Origin: Haloarcula marina
Lineage (GTDB): Archaea > Halobacteriota > Halobacteria > Halobacteriales > Haloarculaceae
Assembly: GCF_024218775.1 (NCBI RefSeq)
Contig: NZ_CP100404.1
Location: forward strand, 186,001-250,000
Reading direction: 5' to 3'
DNA: 64,000 nt
Shown here: positions 8,188-18,487 of the stretch, one piece after another
How positions within the stretch are numbered: the stretch's first letter is position 1
Layout: every line of letters starts with the position of its first letter
Notes under the pieces: model-generated
What the model saw: only the letters and a program-made list of their open reading frames with translations
What the model was told of the DNA's origin: nothing
The model's database searches: none
Program-made: the position numbers and the translations under genes

Positions 8188-9252
8188 ATGCCAGTATCAC
8201 GTCGAACGTTGCTCGGGAGTCTCGGGACCGTTACTGCGACCAGCCTCGCCGGGTGTATCGGTGGCGGTGGCGGCGGCGACGCCGCCGCCCGAATCGGCAT
8301 GGTGTACGCGACGGGCGGCCTCGGTGACGGGTCGTTCAACGACCAGGCACAGACCGGCGTCGTACGGGCCGAGGAGGAACTGGGCATCGCCTACGACGAG
8401 TCCCAACCGGAAACTGCCTCGGAGTTCGGGACTCTCCAGCAGCAGTACGCCCAGTCGAGTGACCCAAACTACGACTTGGTCTGCTGCATCGGATTCCTGC
8501 AGGCCGACGCGCTGACCGAGAACGCCAACCAGTACGGCGACCAGCAGTTCATGATCGTCGACTCCGTCGTCGACGCCTCCAACGTCGGGTCGTACGTGTT
8601 CGCCGAACACGAGGGGTCGTTCCTCGTCGGCCTCATGGCCGGTCGGCTGACGACCACGTCGTTCTCGGCGGGTGCGGGGTCGACCGCGGGCGACTCCACG
8701 AACGTCGGCTTCGTCGGCGGCGTCGAGTCCGACCTCATCAAGAAGTTCGAGGCCGGGTTCACCGCGGGCGTGAAGTACGCGAGCGACGACGTGGACGTCC
8801 AGACGGCGTACGTCGGCGACTTCAACAACCCCTCGGGCGGGCAGGAAGCGGCCATCTCGATGTACGACTCCGGGTCGGACATCGTCTACCACGCGGCGGG
8901 GAACACCGGCACCGGGGTCTTCCAAGCCGCGCAGGAGGCCGGGAAGTTCGCTATCGGCGTCGACCGGGACCAGTCGGTCACGAAGTCCTCTTACAGCGAC
9001 GTCATCCTCGCGAGCATGGTCAAGCGGGTGGACAACGCCGTCTACTCCGCCGTCGAGTCGGTCGTCGACGACGAGTTCGAGGGCGGCGCGACGACCGCAC
9101 TGGGACTCGAACAGAACGGCGTCGAGGCGGTCTTCGGACAGGAACTGGGCGAGGACATCCCGCAGGACGTCAAAGACGAGATGAGCACGGCCCGGGAGGA
9201 CATCATTGCCGGGGACATCTCGGTCCCGACCGACCCCAATCAGGTGTCGTGA
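8188..9252 (+). CDS. BMP-family substrate-binding lipoprotein of an ABC importer
   Basis: 354 residues. The N-terminus has a twin-arginine motif (SRRTLLGSLG) and a lipobox LAGC with Cys about residue 23, so it is Tat-exported and lipid-anchored, then a Gly-rich linker. The mature part starts IGMVYATGGLGDGSFNDQA, the BMP/PnrA/Med signature, and continues with GFLQADAL and VYHAAGNTGTGVFQAA blocks. BMP proteins bind purine nucleosides or related compounds. First gene of a four-gene operon with the ATPase and two permeases. Confidence 0.93.
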   Translation: MPVSRRTLLGSLGTVTATSLAGCIGGGGGGDAAARIGMVYATGGLGDGSFNDQAQTGVVRAEEELGIAYDESQPETASEFGTLQQQYAQSSDPNYDLVCCIGFLQADALTENANQYGDQQFMIVDSVVDASNVGSYVFAEHEGSFLVGLMAGRLTTTSFSAGAGSTAGDSTNVGFVGGVESDLIKKFEAGFTAGVKYASDDVDVQTAYVGDFNNPSGGQEAAISMYDSGSDIVYHAAGNTGTGVFQAAQEAGKFAIGVDRDQSVTKSSYSDVILASMVKRVDNAVYSAVESVVDDEFEGGATTALGLEQNGVEAVFGQELGEDIPQDVKDEMSTAREDIIAGDISVPTDPNQVS

Positions 9253-9298
9253 ACGCCGTCGCTAGCTTCAAGCCCCGCGGTCCCGACGACACCGGACA

Positions 9299-10858
9299 AT
9301 GAGTAAGGCCGTTCACCTCGATGGCATCACGAAGCGGTTCCCCGGCGTCGTCGCCAACGACGCGGTCGACTTGGCCGTCGAACGCGGGACGGTCCACGCG
9401 CTGCTGGGCGAGAACGGGGCCGGGAAGACCACGTTGATGAACGTCCTCTACGGGCTCTATCAGCCCAACGAGGGCCGCGTCGTCGTCGACGGCGAAGAGC
9501 GGCAGTTCGACTCGCCGCGGGACGCCATCGACGCGGGCGTCGGCATGATTCACCAGCACTTCATGCTGGTCGACCCGATGACCGTCGCCGAGAACATCAC
9601 GCTCGGCAACGAACCGCGGAAGTGGCTGGGCCTGACCGTCGACCGCGAGGCCGCCGACCGCGAGGTCCGTGACCTGGCCGACCGCTACGGGTTCGACGTC
9701 GACCCCGACGCGATGGTCGAGGACATCGGCGTCGGCGTCCAACAGCGGGTCGAGATTCTGAAGGCGCTGTACCGCGGCGCCGACGTGCTCATCCTCGACG
9801 AGCCGACGGCGGTTCTCACACCCCAGGAGGTCGAGGACCTCTTCGCGGTGTTCGAGGAACTCACCACACAGGGCAAGACGATAATCTTCATCACGCACAA
9901 ACTCGGCGAGGCGATGACCGCCGCCGACGAGATAACCGTCCTGCGGGGCGGCGAGAACGTCGGCGTGGTCGCGGCCGACGCGGTCACGCGCGAGGAACTG
10001 GCCGAGTTGATGGTCGGGCGCGAAGTCCTCTTGGACGTGGACCGTCGTGCGGCCGACCTCGGCGCGGAACGGCTCAGGGTCGCCGACCTGACCGTCGAGG
10101 ACAGTCGCGGTATCCGGGCCGTCGACGACGTTTCGTTCTCTGTCCGCGCGGGCGAGGTGTTCGGCATCGCTGGCGTCGACGGCAACGGCCAGTCGGAACT
10201 GGTCGAGGCCATCACCGGCCTCCGGCGGGTGCAGTCGGGCGGCGTCGCGCTCGACCGGACCGACGTGACCGACGCTGGCCGTCGCGCCCGTATCGAGGCC
10301 GGGATGGCCTACGTCCCCGAAGACCGACAGGAACGCGGCCTCGTCATGGAGTTCGACCTCGTGAGCAACGGCTTACTGGGGAGTCAACACAGCCAGCCCT
10401 ACGCCAGCGCGGGGCGTATCGACTGGGAACAGACCCGCGCCCACGCCGAATCCATCGTCGGGGAGTACGACGTGCGGCCGCCCGACGCGGACGCGACCGC
10501 CGAGGCGCTCTCGGGCGGGAACCAACAGAAGTTCGTCGTCGGTCGGGAACTGGCCCGCGAACCGACAGTCCTCGTCGCCTCGCATCCGACCCGAGGGGTC
10601 GACGTGGGGTCGATGGAGTTCATCCACGACCGCATCGACGCGCTCCGAGCGGCCGGGGTGGGCGTCGTGTTGGTCTCGTCGAAACTCGACGAGGTGACGT
10701 CGCTCTCGGACCGACTCGGCGTCATGTACGAGGGTGAAATCGTCGACGTGGTGGACCCCGACGCCGTCACCGAGGAGGAACTGGGTCTCCTGATGGCCGG
10801 GGAGGAACCCGACGACGTTCCGCGGGTCGGCCGGGCCGACGGAGGGGACGGGCGATGA
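9299..10858 (+). CDS. Duplicated ATP-binding protein of BMP-type ABC importer
   Basis: 519 residues with two ABC domains. Domain 1: Walker A GENGAGKTT (about residue 38), signature region VGVQQRVEILKAL (degenerate, as usual for this family), Walker B VLILDEPTAVL. Domain 2 (from about 260): Walker A replaced by GVDGNGQSEL, signature LSGGNQQKFVVGREL, and VLVASHPTRGVD at the Walker B/D-loop. This pattern fits sugar and nucleoside importers (RbsA/YufO type). The stop overlaps the start of the first permease. Confidence 0.93.
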   Translation: MSKAVHLDGITKRFPGVVANDAVDLAVERGTVHALLGENGAGKTTLMNVLYGLYQPNEGRVVVDGEERQFDSPRDAIDAGVGMIHQHFMLVDPMTVAENITLGNEPRKWLGLTVDREAADREVRDLADRYGFDVDPDAMVEDIGVGVQQRVEILKALYRGADVLILDEPTAVLTPQEVEDLFAVFEELTTQGKTIIFITHKLGEAMTAADEITVLRGGENVGVVAADAVTREELAELMVGREVLLDVDRRAADLGAERLRVADLTVEDSRGIRAVDDVSFSVRAGEVFGIAGVDGNGQSELVEAITGLRRVQSGGVALDRTDVTDAGRRARIEAGMAYVPEDRQERGLVMEFDLVSNGLLGSQHSQPYASAGRIDWEQTRAHAESIVGEYDVRPPDADATAEALSGGNQQKFVVGRELAREPTVLVASHPTRGVDVGSMEFIHDRIDALRAAGVGVVLVSSKLDEVTSLSDRLGVMYEGEIVDVVDPDAVTEEELGLLMAGEEPDDVPRVGRADGGDGR

Positions 10859-12099
10859 GCGGTGCCGACTCCGACCGCGAGTGGGTCGCGACGGTCCGCC
10901 AGCGACTCATCGCGCTCGGCCAGACATCGGCGGGCGAGCGGGTGCTCATCGCCCTCTCGGCGCTGGCGCTGTCGGTGCTGGTCGGGACGGTCATCGTCTT
11001 CGTCGCCGGACTGGTCGCCACGTGTCGCGACCCCGTCCTGACGCTCGGCGGGACGACGCTGTGTTACGACCCCTTCTACGTCTTCGACCGCCTGTTCCTC
11101 GGTGCGCTGGGCGACCCGTTCGCCGGCGGCTGGTCGCCGCTGAACCCGCAGTTCGCGCTCACGCTCCGGGAGACGACGGTGCTGATATTCACCGGGCTGT
11201 CGGTGGCGCTGGCGTTCAGAGCGGGCATCTTCAACATCGGGACGCAGGGGCAACTCATCGTCGGCGGCCTGCTGTCGGCGCTGACGGTGCTGTGGGCCGC
11301 CCCCCTCGTAAGCGGCGGCCTCGGCGCGCTTCTCCTCGTCCCGTTGGGTATCGCGGCCGGGGCGGTCGGCGGCGGTGCGTACGGAGCGATACCGGGCGCG
11401 CTGAAGGCCTACGCCGAGGCGAACGAGGTCATCACGACCATCATGCTCAACTTCGTCGCGGTGCTGGTCGCGCGCTATCTGGTGACGGGGCCGTTCAACG
11501 ACCCCAACAGTCAGGCCAACCAGACGCCGCCGCTCCCCGAAATCGGGCAGTTCCCCTCGGTGGTGTTCGACCCCCGAACGGACTTCTCGATATTCGCACT
11601 CCTGCTCGCGCTGGCGTTCGTGGGCGGCCTGTACTACCTGCTGACCCAGACCGCCTTCGGCTACGACCTCCGGACGGCGGGCATCCAACCCGCCGCGGCG
11701 GAGTACGGCGGGGTCGACGCCGCCCGAACCATCGTCGCGTCGCTGACGCTGTCCGGGGCCATCGGCGGCGTCGGCGGGGCGGTGTACGTCATGATGATAC
11801 TCGGGAAGTTCCAGACCGGCGTTCCGAGCTACGGGTTCGACGGCATCACCGTCTCGATTCTGGCGGGGAACAACCCGCTCGGCGTCGTCTTCGCGGGGGC
11901 GCTGTTCGGCGTCCTCAAGTCGGGGTCGACCGTCGTCGCGTTCGCGACGAACGTCCCGCCGCAACTGGTCGGCGTCCTGCGCGGCCTCATCATCCTCTTC
12001 GTCGCCATGCCGGAGTTCTTCAGGCTGGTCGGCCGCCGTCTCGCCGCCAGGGAAGACGATGCGGGACCGGCCCCCGTCGGAGGTGGCGCGGATGACTGA
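10855..12099 (+). CDS. ABC importer permease, BMP/nucleoside type (first)
   Basis: 414 residues, about ten transmembrane segments, BPD_transp_2 fold (FRAGIFNIGTQGQL at about residues 119-132 is the family signature). ATGA overlap with the ATPase gene. The C-terminal 20 residues are rich in Ala, Gly and Asp. It pairs with the next permease to form the membrane channel for the substrate delivered by the BMP lipoprotein. Confidence 0.9.
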   Translation: MSGADSDREWVATVRQRLIALGQTSAGERVLIALSALALSVLVGTVIVFVAGLVATCRDPVLTLGGTTLCYDPFYVFDRLFLGALGDPFAGGWSPLNPQFALTLRETTVLIFTGLSVALAFRAGIFNIGTQGQLIVGGLLSALTVLWAAPLVSGGLGALLLVPLGIAAGAVGGGAYGAIPGALKAYAEANEVITTIMLNFVAVLVARYLVTGPFNDPNSQANQTPPLPEIGQFPSVVFDPRTDFSIFALLLALAFVGGLYYLLTQTAFGYDLRTAGIQPAAAEYGGVDAARTIVASLTLSGAIGGVGGAVYVMMILGKFQTGVPSYGFDGITVSILAGNNPLGVVFAGALFGVLKSGSTVVAFATNVPPQLVGVLRGLIILFVAMPEFFRLVGRRLAAREDDAGPAPVGGGADD

Positions 12100-13144
12100 C
12101 GCCTTCGACGGGCGACCCTCGGGGCGCGTCCTCGTCGCTATCGTCGCGGCGCTGGTGTTCGTCGGACTCGGTGTCGCGGCCCTCGTCGCGCCCGAGTCAC
12201 AGGTCGGGCGACTGTTCGGCATCGTCGTCTCCGCGTCGACGCTCGCCGCCACACTCCGCCTGTCGGTCCCTATCGTCTTCGCCGCCATCGGCGGCATCTT
12301 CGCCGAGAAGTCCGGTGTCATCAACATCGGACTCGAAGGCCTGCTCATCATCTCGGCGTTCACCGCGGTGTTCGGCGCGGACCTGACGGGGTCGCTGTGG
12401 CTCGGCTATCTGGTCGCCGTGGTCGCGTCGACGGCGCTCGCTGGCCTGTTCGCCGTCGTCTGCATCGAGTTCCGGGCCGACCAGATAATCGCCGGGCTGG
12501 CGGTGTGGCTCATCGCGCTCGGACTGGCCCCGTTCGGGTCACAGGTGCTCTACGGCGGCCCGAACACCGACAGCGTCGGCACGCTCAGCACCATCACGGT
12601 GCCGCTACTGTCCGACATCCCCTTCTTCGGGGCGCTGTTCGACGCCTCGCCCGCCGTCTACCTGATGTTCCTCGCCGTCGCCGTCGGGTGGTACACGCTC
12701 AACCGGACGACCTTCGGCCGGTGGGTCCGCGCCGCCGGGGAGAACCCGAAGGCGTTGGACACCGCTGGCGTCGACGTATCTCGGGTGCGCTACGCCGCCG
12801 TCCTGCTGTCGGGGACGTTCTCCGGGATGGGCGGCGCGTCGCTGGCGTTCAGCATCGGCCAGTTCACCGGCAACGGGCCGACGATGGTCAACGGCAAGGG
12901 GTTCATCGCCATCGTCGCGTACCTGTTCGGGAACTACAACCCGGTCGGCGCGCTGCTGTCGACGGCGCTGTTCGCCGGGCTAGACGCCGTCCAGTTGCGC
13001 CTCCAGACGACCGACCTCTACGCCCTGCCGGACTCGCTGGTGCAGACGATTCCGTTCGTCGCCGTCATCGTCGTCCTCGCGTTCGTCGGGAAGACCCGAC
13101 TGCCCGAGGCCGCTGGCGAACACTACGAATCCGGCGAGGAGTGA
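12092..13144 (+). CDS. ABC importer permease, BMP/nucleoside type (second)
   Basis: 350 residues, about nine transmembrane segments. The signature IGGIFAEKSGVINIGLEGLL (about residues 68-87) is typical of the second permease in nucleoside ABC importers (YufQ-like). I chose ATG 12092 because a good GGAGGTG ribosome-binding site lies at 12079-12085 and it overlaps the previous stop by eight bases; an ATG at 12059 is in frame but lies deep inside the upstream gene. Last gene of the importer operon. Confidence 0.9.
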   Translation: MTDAFDGRPSGRVLVAIVAALVFVGLGVAALVAPESQVGRLFGIVVSASTLAATLRLSVPIVFAAIGGIFAEKSGVINIGLEGLLIISAFTAVFGADLTGSLWLGYLVAVVASTALAGLFAVVCIEFRADQIIAGLAVWLIALGLAPFGSQVLYGGPNTDSVGTLSTITVPLLSDIPFFGALFDASPAVYLMFLAVAVGWYTLNRTTFGRWVRAAGENPKALDTAGVDVSRVRYAAVLLSGTFSGMGGASLAFSIGQFTGNGPTMVNGKGFIAIVAYLFGNYNPVGALLSTALFAGLDAVQLRLQTTDLYALPDSLVQTIPFVAVIVVLAFVGKTRLPEAAGEHYESGEE

Positions 13145-13261
13145 CCACCTCGGCCGGTCGTCGACTCGCGCTACGGTCCTCTCGTGGTCCGTCGAAGGGG
13201 CGTGAATCCCCGACGGGAGCCGAACACTCATGTGTCACGGCGACCCACACCGAGGTATCGA

Positions 13262-15934
13262 ATGTCGCGCCGATACGACCACGCACGGGTCAAGGAGTAC
13301 TGGCAGCGCGTCTGGGACCGCGAGGGCGTCTACGCCTGTCCCGACGACGCGGCGGACCCGACCTACGTCTTGGGGATGTTCCCCTACACCTCCGGGTCGT
13401 TGCACATGGGCCACATCCGCAACTACGCCATCACCGACGCGTACGCCCGGTATCGCCGGATGGCGGGCGACGACGTGCTGCATCCGATGGGGTGGGACGC
13501 GTTCGGTCTGCCCGCCGAGAACGCCGCCTACGAGCGCGACACCGACCCCGAGTCGTGGACGCGGTCGTGTATCGAGCGGATGCGCGGCGACCTGGAGGAG
13601 ATGGGCTTTGGCTACGACTGGTCCCGCGAGATAACCACCTGCGACCCCGAGTACTACCGCTGGAATCAGTGGCTGTTCGGCCGGTTCTTCGATTCGGGAC
13701 TGGTCGAGTACGACGCGGCGACGGTCAACTGGTGTCCCGACTGCGAGACGGTGCTCGCCGACGCGCAGGTGGAGGCGACGGCCGACGGCGGCCACGACCA
13801 CGGGCAGGGCGGGGTCTGCTGGCGGTGTGGGACGCCCGTCGAACAGCGGGATTTGGACCAGTGGTTCTTCACCATCACCGACTACGCCGACGAACTGTAC
13901 GACGGCCTCGACGATTTGGACGGGTGGCCCGAAGGGGTCCGTGACAGCCAGCGCAACTGGATCGGGAGACAGGAAGGCGCAACCGTGGCTTTCGGGGTGA
14001 ACGGCCACACCGTCGAGGCGTTCACGACCCGTCTCGATACGGCCTACGGCGCGACGTATCTTGCGCTCGCACCCGGCCACGAAGTCGTTCGGGAACTCGC
14101 GGCGAACGACGACGCCGTCGCCGAGTACGTCGAGTCGGTCGCCAACGCCGACGACGCAGGCCTGACTGGCGTCGAGACGGACCTGACCGCGACCCATCCC
14201 TACACCGGCGCGGAGATTCCGGTGTACGTCGCCGCGTACGTCTTAGACGACGTGGGGACGGGCGCGGTCATGGGCGTCCCCGCGCACAACGAACGGGACC
14301 ACGCCTTCGCTGCCGAACACGACCTACCCCTGAAACAGGTGGTCGAACCCGTCGACGGGAGCGGGACGAACCTTCCCGAGGACCCCTACACCGACGACGG
14401 CATGCTCACCGACAGCGGCGCGTACGACGGCCTCGCCAGCACGGCTGCCCGCGACCGACTGCTGGAGAACGACGCCGCCGAGGCGGCGACCACCTACCGC
14501 CTGCGGGACTGGCTCATCTCCCGCCAGCGCTACTGGGGGACGCCGATTCCCATCGTCCACTGCGAGGACTGCGGGCGGGTCAGGGTCCCCGACGAGGACC
14601 TGCCGGTCGAACTCCCCGAGTACGTCCAGACGACCGGGAATCCCCTCGATGCGGCCGATGAGTGGAAACAGACTACGTGTCCCGACTGCGGCGAACCGGC
14701 GACGCGCGAGACGGACACGATGGACACGTTCGTCGACTCGTCGTGGTACTTCCTTCGCTACCTCTCACCGCACTTCGAGGGCGCCCCCTTCGACCAACAG
14801 ACGGCCGACGAGTGGCTTCCCGTCGACGTGTACGTCGGCGGCGAGGAGCACGCCGTGCTCCACCTCCTGTACATCCGGTTTTTCACGCGGGCACTCGCCG
14901 ACCTCGGCCTGCTGGACCGCCGGGAACCGGTCGACCGCCTCATCAATCAGGGGACGGTGCTCCACAGCGGCGAGAAGATGTCCAAGTCGAAGGGCAACGC
15001 CGTCGCCCCCCACGAGTACGGCGCGGAGACGACCCGGTTGTTCGTCCTCTCGGCGGCCCATCCCGCACAGGACTTCGAGTGGACGGTCAAGGACGTCTCG
15101 GCGGCCTACGACTTCCAGCAGACCCTCTACGAGATGGTCAGCGAGTTCGCGGAGATGCGCCGTTCGGCGGCCCGAGCGGACGGGGACGACAGGGGCTACC
15201 GCACCGAGAGCGCGCCCCACGACGCCTACCTCGAGCGCGAAATCGACCGGACCATCGCCGCCGTCACCGAGGAGTACGACCGGTTCCGATTCCATCGCGT
15301 CGTCGGCGAACTCCAGCGGTTCGCGCGCCTGCTCCGGCGGTACGCGAGCTACGACCGCCCCTACAAGTTCGCCTACAGTCGCGCCCTGCGTGTGCTGGCG
15401 AAACTGGTCGCGCCAATCGCGCCCTACCTCGCCGAGGAACTGTGGCTCTTGCTGGAGGAGGACGGCCTCGTGGTGACGGCGGCGTGGCCCGAGTCGCTGC
15501 GCGACGTGGCCGAGTTCCGCATCGAGCGCCAACTCGTGCGGACGACGCTCGACGACGTGCGCGACATCACCGAGGTGGTGGACATCGAGGACCCCGACGA
15601 GATAGACATCGTCGTCGCCGCGGACTGGAAGTACCGCGCCTACGAGGTCGCTCGCGCCGCCGACCCCGGCGACGCAATCGTCGGCGAAATCATGAGCGAC
15701 GAGTCGATACAGGCCCACGGCGACGCCGCGGCCGACTACGCCGCCGACCTCGCGGACCGCGGGGCGGGACTGGAACCGATAGTCGACGGCGACCGGGAAC
15801 TGGACGTGCTCTCGCAGGCGACGTGGCTGTTCGAAGAGGAGTTCGGGGCCGACGTGACGGTGCGGCGGGCGGACGGCGAGGGTGACCTCTCGAAGAAAGC
15901 CCGGCCGAACAAGCCAGCTATCCACATTTCCTGA
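13262..15934 (+). CDS. leuS: Leucyl-tRNA synthetase
   Basis: 890 residues from [15 protein letters not shown]. Class I signatures: HMGH in LHMGHIRNY (about residues 43-51), and [10 protein letters not shown] (about 577-586). The editing (CP1) domain includes the [10 protein letters not shown] and [16 protein letters not shown] blocks. Two zinc-type Cys pairs are visible (CPDCE...CWRCG and CEDCG...CPDCG). The layout, with the CP1 insert and bacterial-style [11 protein letters not shown], resembles the bacterial-type LeuRS that haloarchaea carry. Charges tRNA-Leu in the cytoplasm. Confidence 0.96.
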   Translation: MSRRYDHARVKEYWQRVWDREGVYACPDDAADPTYVLGMFPYTSGSLHMGHIRNYAITDAYARYRRMAGDDVLHPMGWDAFGLPAENAAYERDTDPESWTRSCIERMRGDLEEMGFGYDWSREITTCDPEYYRWNQWLFGRFFDSGLVEYDAATVNWCPDCETVLADAQVEATADGGHDHGQGGVCWRCGTPVEQRDLDQWFFTITDYADELYDGLDDLDGWPEGVRDSQRNWIGRQEGATVAFGVNGHTVEAFTTRLDTAYGATYLALAPGHEVVRELAANDDAVAEYVESVANADDAGLTGVETDLTATHPYTGAEIPVYVAAYVLDDVGTGAVMGVPAHNERDHAFAAEHDLPLKQVVEPVDGSGTNLPEDPYTDDGMLTDSGAYDGLASTAARDRLLENDAAEAATTYRLRDWLISRQRYWGTPIPIVHCEDCGRVRVPDEDLPVELPEYVQTTGNPLDAADEWKQTTCPDCGEPATRETDTMDTFVDSSWYFLRYLSPHFEGAPFDQQTADEWLPVDVYVGGEEHAVLHLLYIRFFTRALADLGLLDRREPVDRLINQGTVLHSGEKMSKSKGNAVAPHEYGAETTRLFVLSAAHPAQDFEWTVKDVSAAYDFQQTLYEMVSEFAEMRRSAARADGDDRGYRTESAPHDAYLEREIDRTIAAVTEEYDRFRFHRVVGELQRFARLLRRYASYDRPYKFAYSRALRVLAKLVAPIAPYLAEELWLLLEEDGLVVTAAWPESLRDVAEFRIERQLVRTTLDDVRDITEVVDIEDPDEIDIVVAADWKYRAYEVARAADPGDAIVGEIMSDESIQAHGDAAADYAADLADRGAGLEPIVDGDRELDVLSQATWLFEEEFGADVTVRRADGEGDLSKKARPNKPAIHIS

Positions 15935-16125
15935 GCCGAAACCGGCCGCCGTCGTCGGGATTCGCGGTCAATGTCGGGTGGTGTCGGTAACGTCGCCCTA
16001 GCCACGGTTACCTCACCTTGATGTATGGTATCACAACACAACCGCGAGTGCCGATACCGCTGTCGGCACATAACTACGGTGGACCGTGAACGTACTCCAT
16101 TCGGGGGTTACGCCCCGGAGAGATT

Positions 16126-16776
16126 ATGACACGAACCGACGAGCCACAGAGACACGCCGACAGCGACGATTCCTCGTCCGAGGGACCACACGAGGAGGGT
16201 ATCGACACGAACCGTTTCGCTTCCCTACCGTTCCTGCGACGGGACTTCCTCTCGGATTCCGCGAAACTCGGCGTCGGAGCGCTCGCACTTTCCTCGACCG
16301 GCGGCAGTGGTGTCGCCGCCGCCCAAGCCGAGGACGGACAGACTGACGACGGGCAGGTCGACCAACCCGAGGGAGCGAGCGTGGAAGTGCTGGCCCCGCA
16401 CGCGACGTTCACCGACGAGGTGGGCCTGTCCCTCGGCGTCACGTTCGAACAGGGTGGCGAGGAGGCCGCGTTCGTCCGCGACGCGTCGACCGTGGTCCTC
16501 GCTCGGGTCACGCTCGAACCCGGCGGGACCACCGGGTGGCACACGCATCCGGGGCCGGTCGTCGTGAACGTCATCGAAGGACAACTGGAAATCGTGTTCG
16601 CCCACACCTGCATCACCCACACCTACGAGGCTGGCAACGCGTTCGTCGACCCCGGCGGCCACGCCGAAATCGCGACGAACCCGAGCGACAGTCAGCAAAC
16701 GGTCGCCTACGCACTGTTCTTCGGCGTTCCCGACGGCGAGTCGCCGACGACACACGTCGAGCCACAGGACTGCTGA
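16126..16776 (+). CDS. Exported cupin-domain protein
   Basis: 216 residues. After an acidic N-terminal stretch comes a twin-arginine-like LRRDFLSDSAKLGVGALALS (about residues 37-56), so the protein is probably Tat-exported. The rest is one cupin: motif 1 TLEPGGTTGWHTHPGPVVVNVIEG (His pair and Glu metal ligands) and motif 2 AGNAFVDPGGHAEIA. A metal-binding beta barrel is likely; enzymatic activity is unknown. The 191 bases before it, after leuS, hold no gene. Confidence 0.85.
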   Translation: MTRTDEPQRHADSDDSSSEGPHEEGIDTNRFASLPFLRRDFLSDSAKLGVGALALSSTGGSGVAAAQAEDGQTDDGQVDQPEGASVEVLAPHATFTDEVGLSLGVTFEQGGEEAAFVRDASTVVLARVTLEPGGTTGWHTHPGPVVVNVIEGQLEIVFAHTCITHTYEAGNAFVDPGGHAEIATNPSDSQQTVAYALFFGVPDGESPTTHVEPQDC

Positions 16777-16846
16777 CGGGTCGATGGCGTCCCCACGACG
16801 CCCTCGGCCGAAGCGGTTTTTGCCTCAGTGGTCGCTACTTCGATTC

Positions 16847-17053
16847 GTGAATACGCGAACGCTGTCCGTTTCGGGGATGTCCTGTACCGGATGTGAAGCG
16901 ACAGTCGAGGAGGCGCTCCGCGGCATCGAGGGCGTCGAGTCGGTGTCGGCCGACCACGAGGAGAACACCGTCGCCGTCGAGACGAGCGGCGACGTCGACG
17001 CGGACGAACTTGCCGCGGCCGTCGCGGACGCGGGGTACGAACTCGTCAGTTAG
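16847..17053 (+). CDS. Heavy-metal-associated (CopZ-like) metallochaperone
   Basis: 68 residues beginning at GTG 16847 (VNTRTLSVSGMSCTGCEATVEEAL). The MxCxxC motif (MSCTGC, about residues 11-16) binds Cu(I) or another soft metal in a single ferredoxin-like HMA domain, of usual length. A GGTTTTTGC TATA-like box at about 16816-16824 sits 27 bases before the GTG, fitting a leaderless transcript. No copper ATPase is adjacent. The longer frame to 16784 runs through the promoter and is rejected. Confidence 0.9.
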   Translation: MNTRTLSVSGMSCTGCEATVEEALRGIEGVESVSADHEENTVAVETSGDVDADELAAAVADAGYELVS

Positions 17054-17469
17054 GCCTCGACTGCGCGCTCGTGGGCGCGTTCGACCGTGGCGACCAACGC
17101 GTCTCGGTCCTCACGCCGTACCAGGTGCGAGCGACAGCGACAGTCAGAACAGCCGAACCCGGGTACAGCGTCGCCCGCGTCCAGTAGCCGCTCGGCGACG
17201 CCACACTCCACGTCGGCCTCGGTGGTGACCACGGCGTCGACACTGGTCGATGGGTCCCCCAGCAGGTAGTCAATGTGCCAGTGCCGGGCCGTGTTCTCGC
17301 CCGTGGCGACGGCGCGGTGGCGGTCGACGCGGCTGAACCCGCCCGGTCCGAGCGCACTCCCGGTGTAGGCGTACCACCCGGCGGGGAGCGACCGCACGCC
17401 GAGCGCGCCGATTTCGACGGTGCCGTCGCTCGTCCGTTCGAGAACGAGGGTGTACGTGCCGCCGTCCAT
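17050..17469 (-). CDS. DUF123 / GIY-YIG-like nuclease-family protein
   Basis: 139 residues. The pattern GTYTLVLE ... GWYAYTGSALGPGGFSRVDRH ... HWHIDYLLG ... GFGCSDCRCRSHLV is the DUF123 family, which carries a GIY-YIG-like YAYTGSA core and a Cys pair near the end. It is found in many archaea, with nuclease-like fold but no proven activity. It overlaps the HMA gene by four bases convergently and is six bases from the next gene, so the two minus-strand genes may be one transcript. Confidence 0.85.
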   Translation of the reverse strand: MDGGTYTLVLERTSDGTVEIGALGVRSLPAGWYAYTGSALGPGGFSRVDRHRAVATGENTARHWHIDYLLGDPSTSVDAVVTTEADVECGVAERLLDAGDAVPGFGCSDCRCRSHLVRREDRDALVATVERAHERAVEA

Positions 17470-17475
17470 CCCGGC

Positions 17476-17766
17476 TCAGGACCCCATCTCGGGGTCGGCC
17501 GCCAGGTCGCCGTAGCCCGCCAGTCGGAACGCTCGGGAGTCGGTGCAGTCCTCGGTGGCGGCGGCGAGTTCGCCGATAAGCCAGTCGAAGCGGTGGCCGA
17601 AGTCGTCGTACGGTGCGGTCGCGAACGCCGACACCACGTCGTCCGCGGTCAGTTCCTCGGCGTACTGCTCGGCGAAGGCGGCGACGTTCTCGGCGGCCGT
17701 CGCCGCCGTCTCGTGGTCCGTCTCGTCGGCGAACGCCTCGGTCAACGCGTCGGTGAGGTCGGACAT
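17476..17766 (-). CDS. Conserved-looking haloarchaeal hypothetical protein
   Basis: 96 residues, very acidic and mostly helical (Ala/Glu/Asp-rich), with a more hydrophobic FDWLIGELAAA segment about residues 60-70. No domain recognised. Codon use fits its neighbours and it sits just upstream of the DUF123 gene in what appears to be a two-gene unit. Confidence 0.65.
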   Translation of the reverse strand: MSDLTDALTEAFADETDHETAATAAENVAAFAEQYAEELTADDVVSAFATAPYDDFGHRFDWLIGELAAATEDCTDSRAFRLAGYGDLAADPEMGS

Positions 17767-17853
17767 GTCTGGTCACAGATGGGCCGGAAAGGTATGCGTT
17801 CTGGACTCGCGACCACCGGGCGTTTCTTGTGGACTCCACGATAACACGTGGGT

Positions 17854-18486
17854 ATGCGTCGCCGCCTCGTCGGCAGTCCGACGCTCGTCACGCTGGCGGC
17901 CCTCGTCGCCGTCTTCGCCCTCCAGCAGGTCGTGGGGCTGGTGGCTCGCCAGCGGACGCTGTTCGCGCTGTCGAACCCGCTGTTCGCCCAACCGTGGACG
18001 CTCGTCACCAGCGTCTACGCCCACGCCAGTCTCACCCACTTGCTCGCCAACGCCGTCGCGCTGGCGTTCGCCGGACTCGCCCTCGAACGGACCACGACGA
18101 GCGCACGGTTTCACGGCTTCTTCGTCGGCGTCGGCGCGCTCTCGGGGGTCGCACAGGTCGCCTTCGCGGGCCTGGTCGGGTCGCTGCTTCCGGGCGTCCC
18201 GGCGAGCGTCAGCGTCCTCGGCGCGAGCGGGGCCATCTTCGGCCTGTTCGGCTACCTGCTCGCGTCGAACCGCCTCACCGAAACCGTGGTCGGCGGGTTT
18301 TCGCTCTCGCCGCGGGTCCAACTCGCCGTCGGCGGCCTGCTCGCGGCGCTCATCACGCTGTTGACGGCCAATCCCGGGGTCGCACTCGTCGCCCACTTCA
18401 CGGGCCTGTTGCTCGGGTTCTTCGCCGGACGCACACACCTACTCCGGCCCCGCGGTGCGGGACCGGCCGACCCGGCGCAGTTCTGA
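17854..18486 (+). CDS. Rhomboid-family intramembrane serine protease
   Basis: 210 residues, about six transmembrane segments. HASLTHLLANA (about residues 52-62) is the loop/TM2 His-Asn motif, GASGAIFGLFGY (about 127-138) has the catalytic Ser of GxSG, and VAHFTGLLLGF (about 180-190) carries the catalytic His. The full Ser-His dyad is therefore present. A GTG at 17848 two codons upstream is an alternative start. Substrate unknown. Confidence 0.92.
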   Translation: MRRRLVGSPTLVTLAALVAVFALQQVVGLVARQRTLFALSNPLFAQPWTLVTSVYAHASLTHLLANAVALAFAGLALERTTTSARFHGFFVGVGALSGVAQVAFAGLVGSLLPGVPASVSVLGASGAIFGLFGYLLASNRLTETVVGGFSLSPRVQLAVGGLLAALITLLTANPGVALVAHFTGLLLGFFAGRTHLLRPRGAGPADPAQF

Positions 18487-18487
18487 A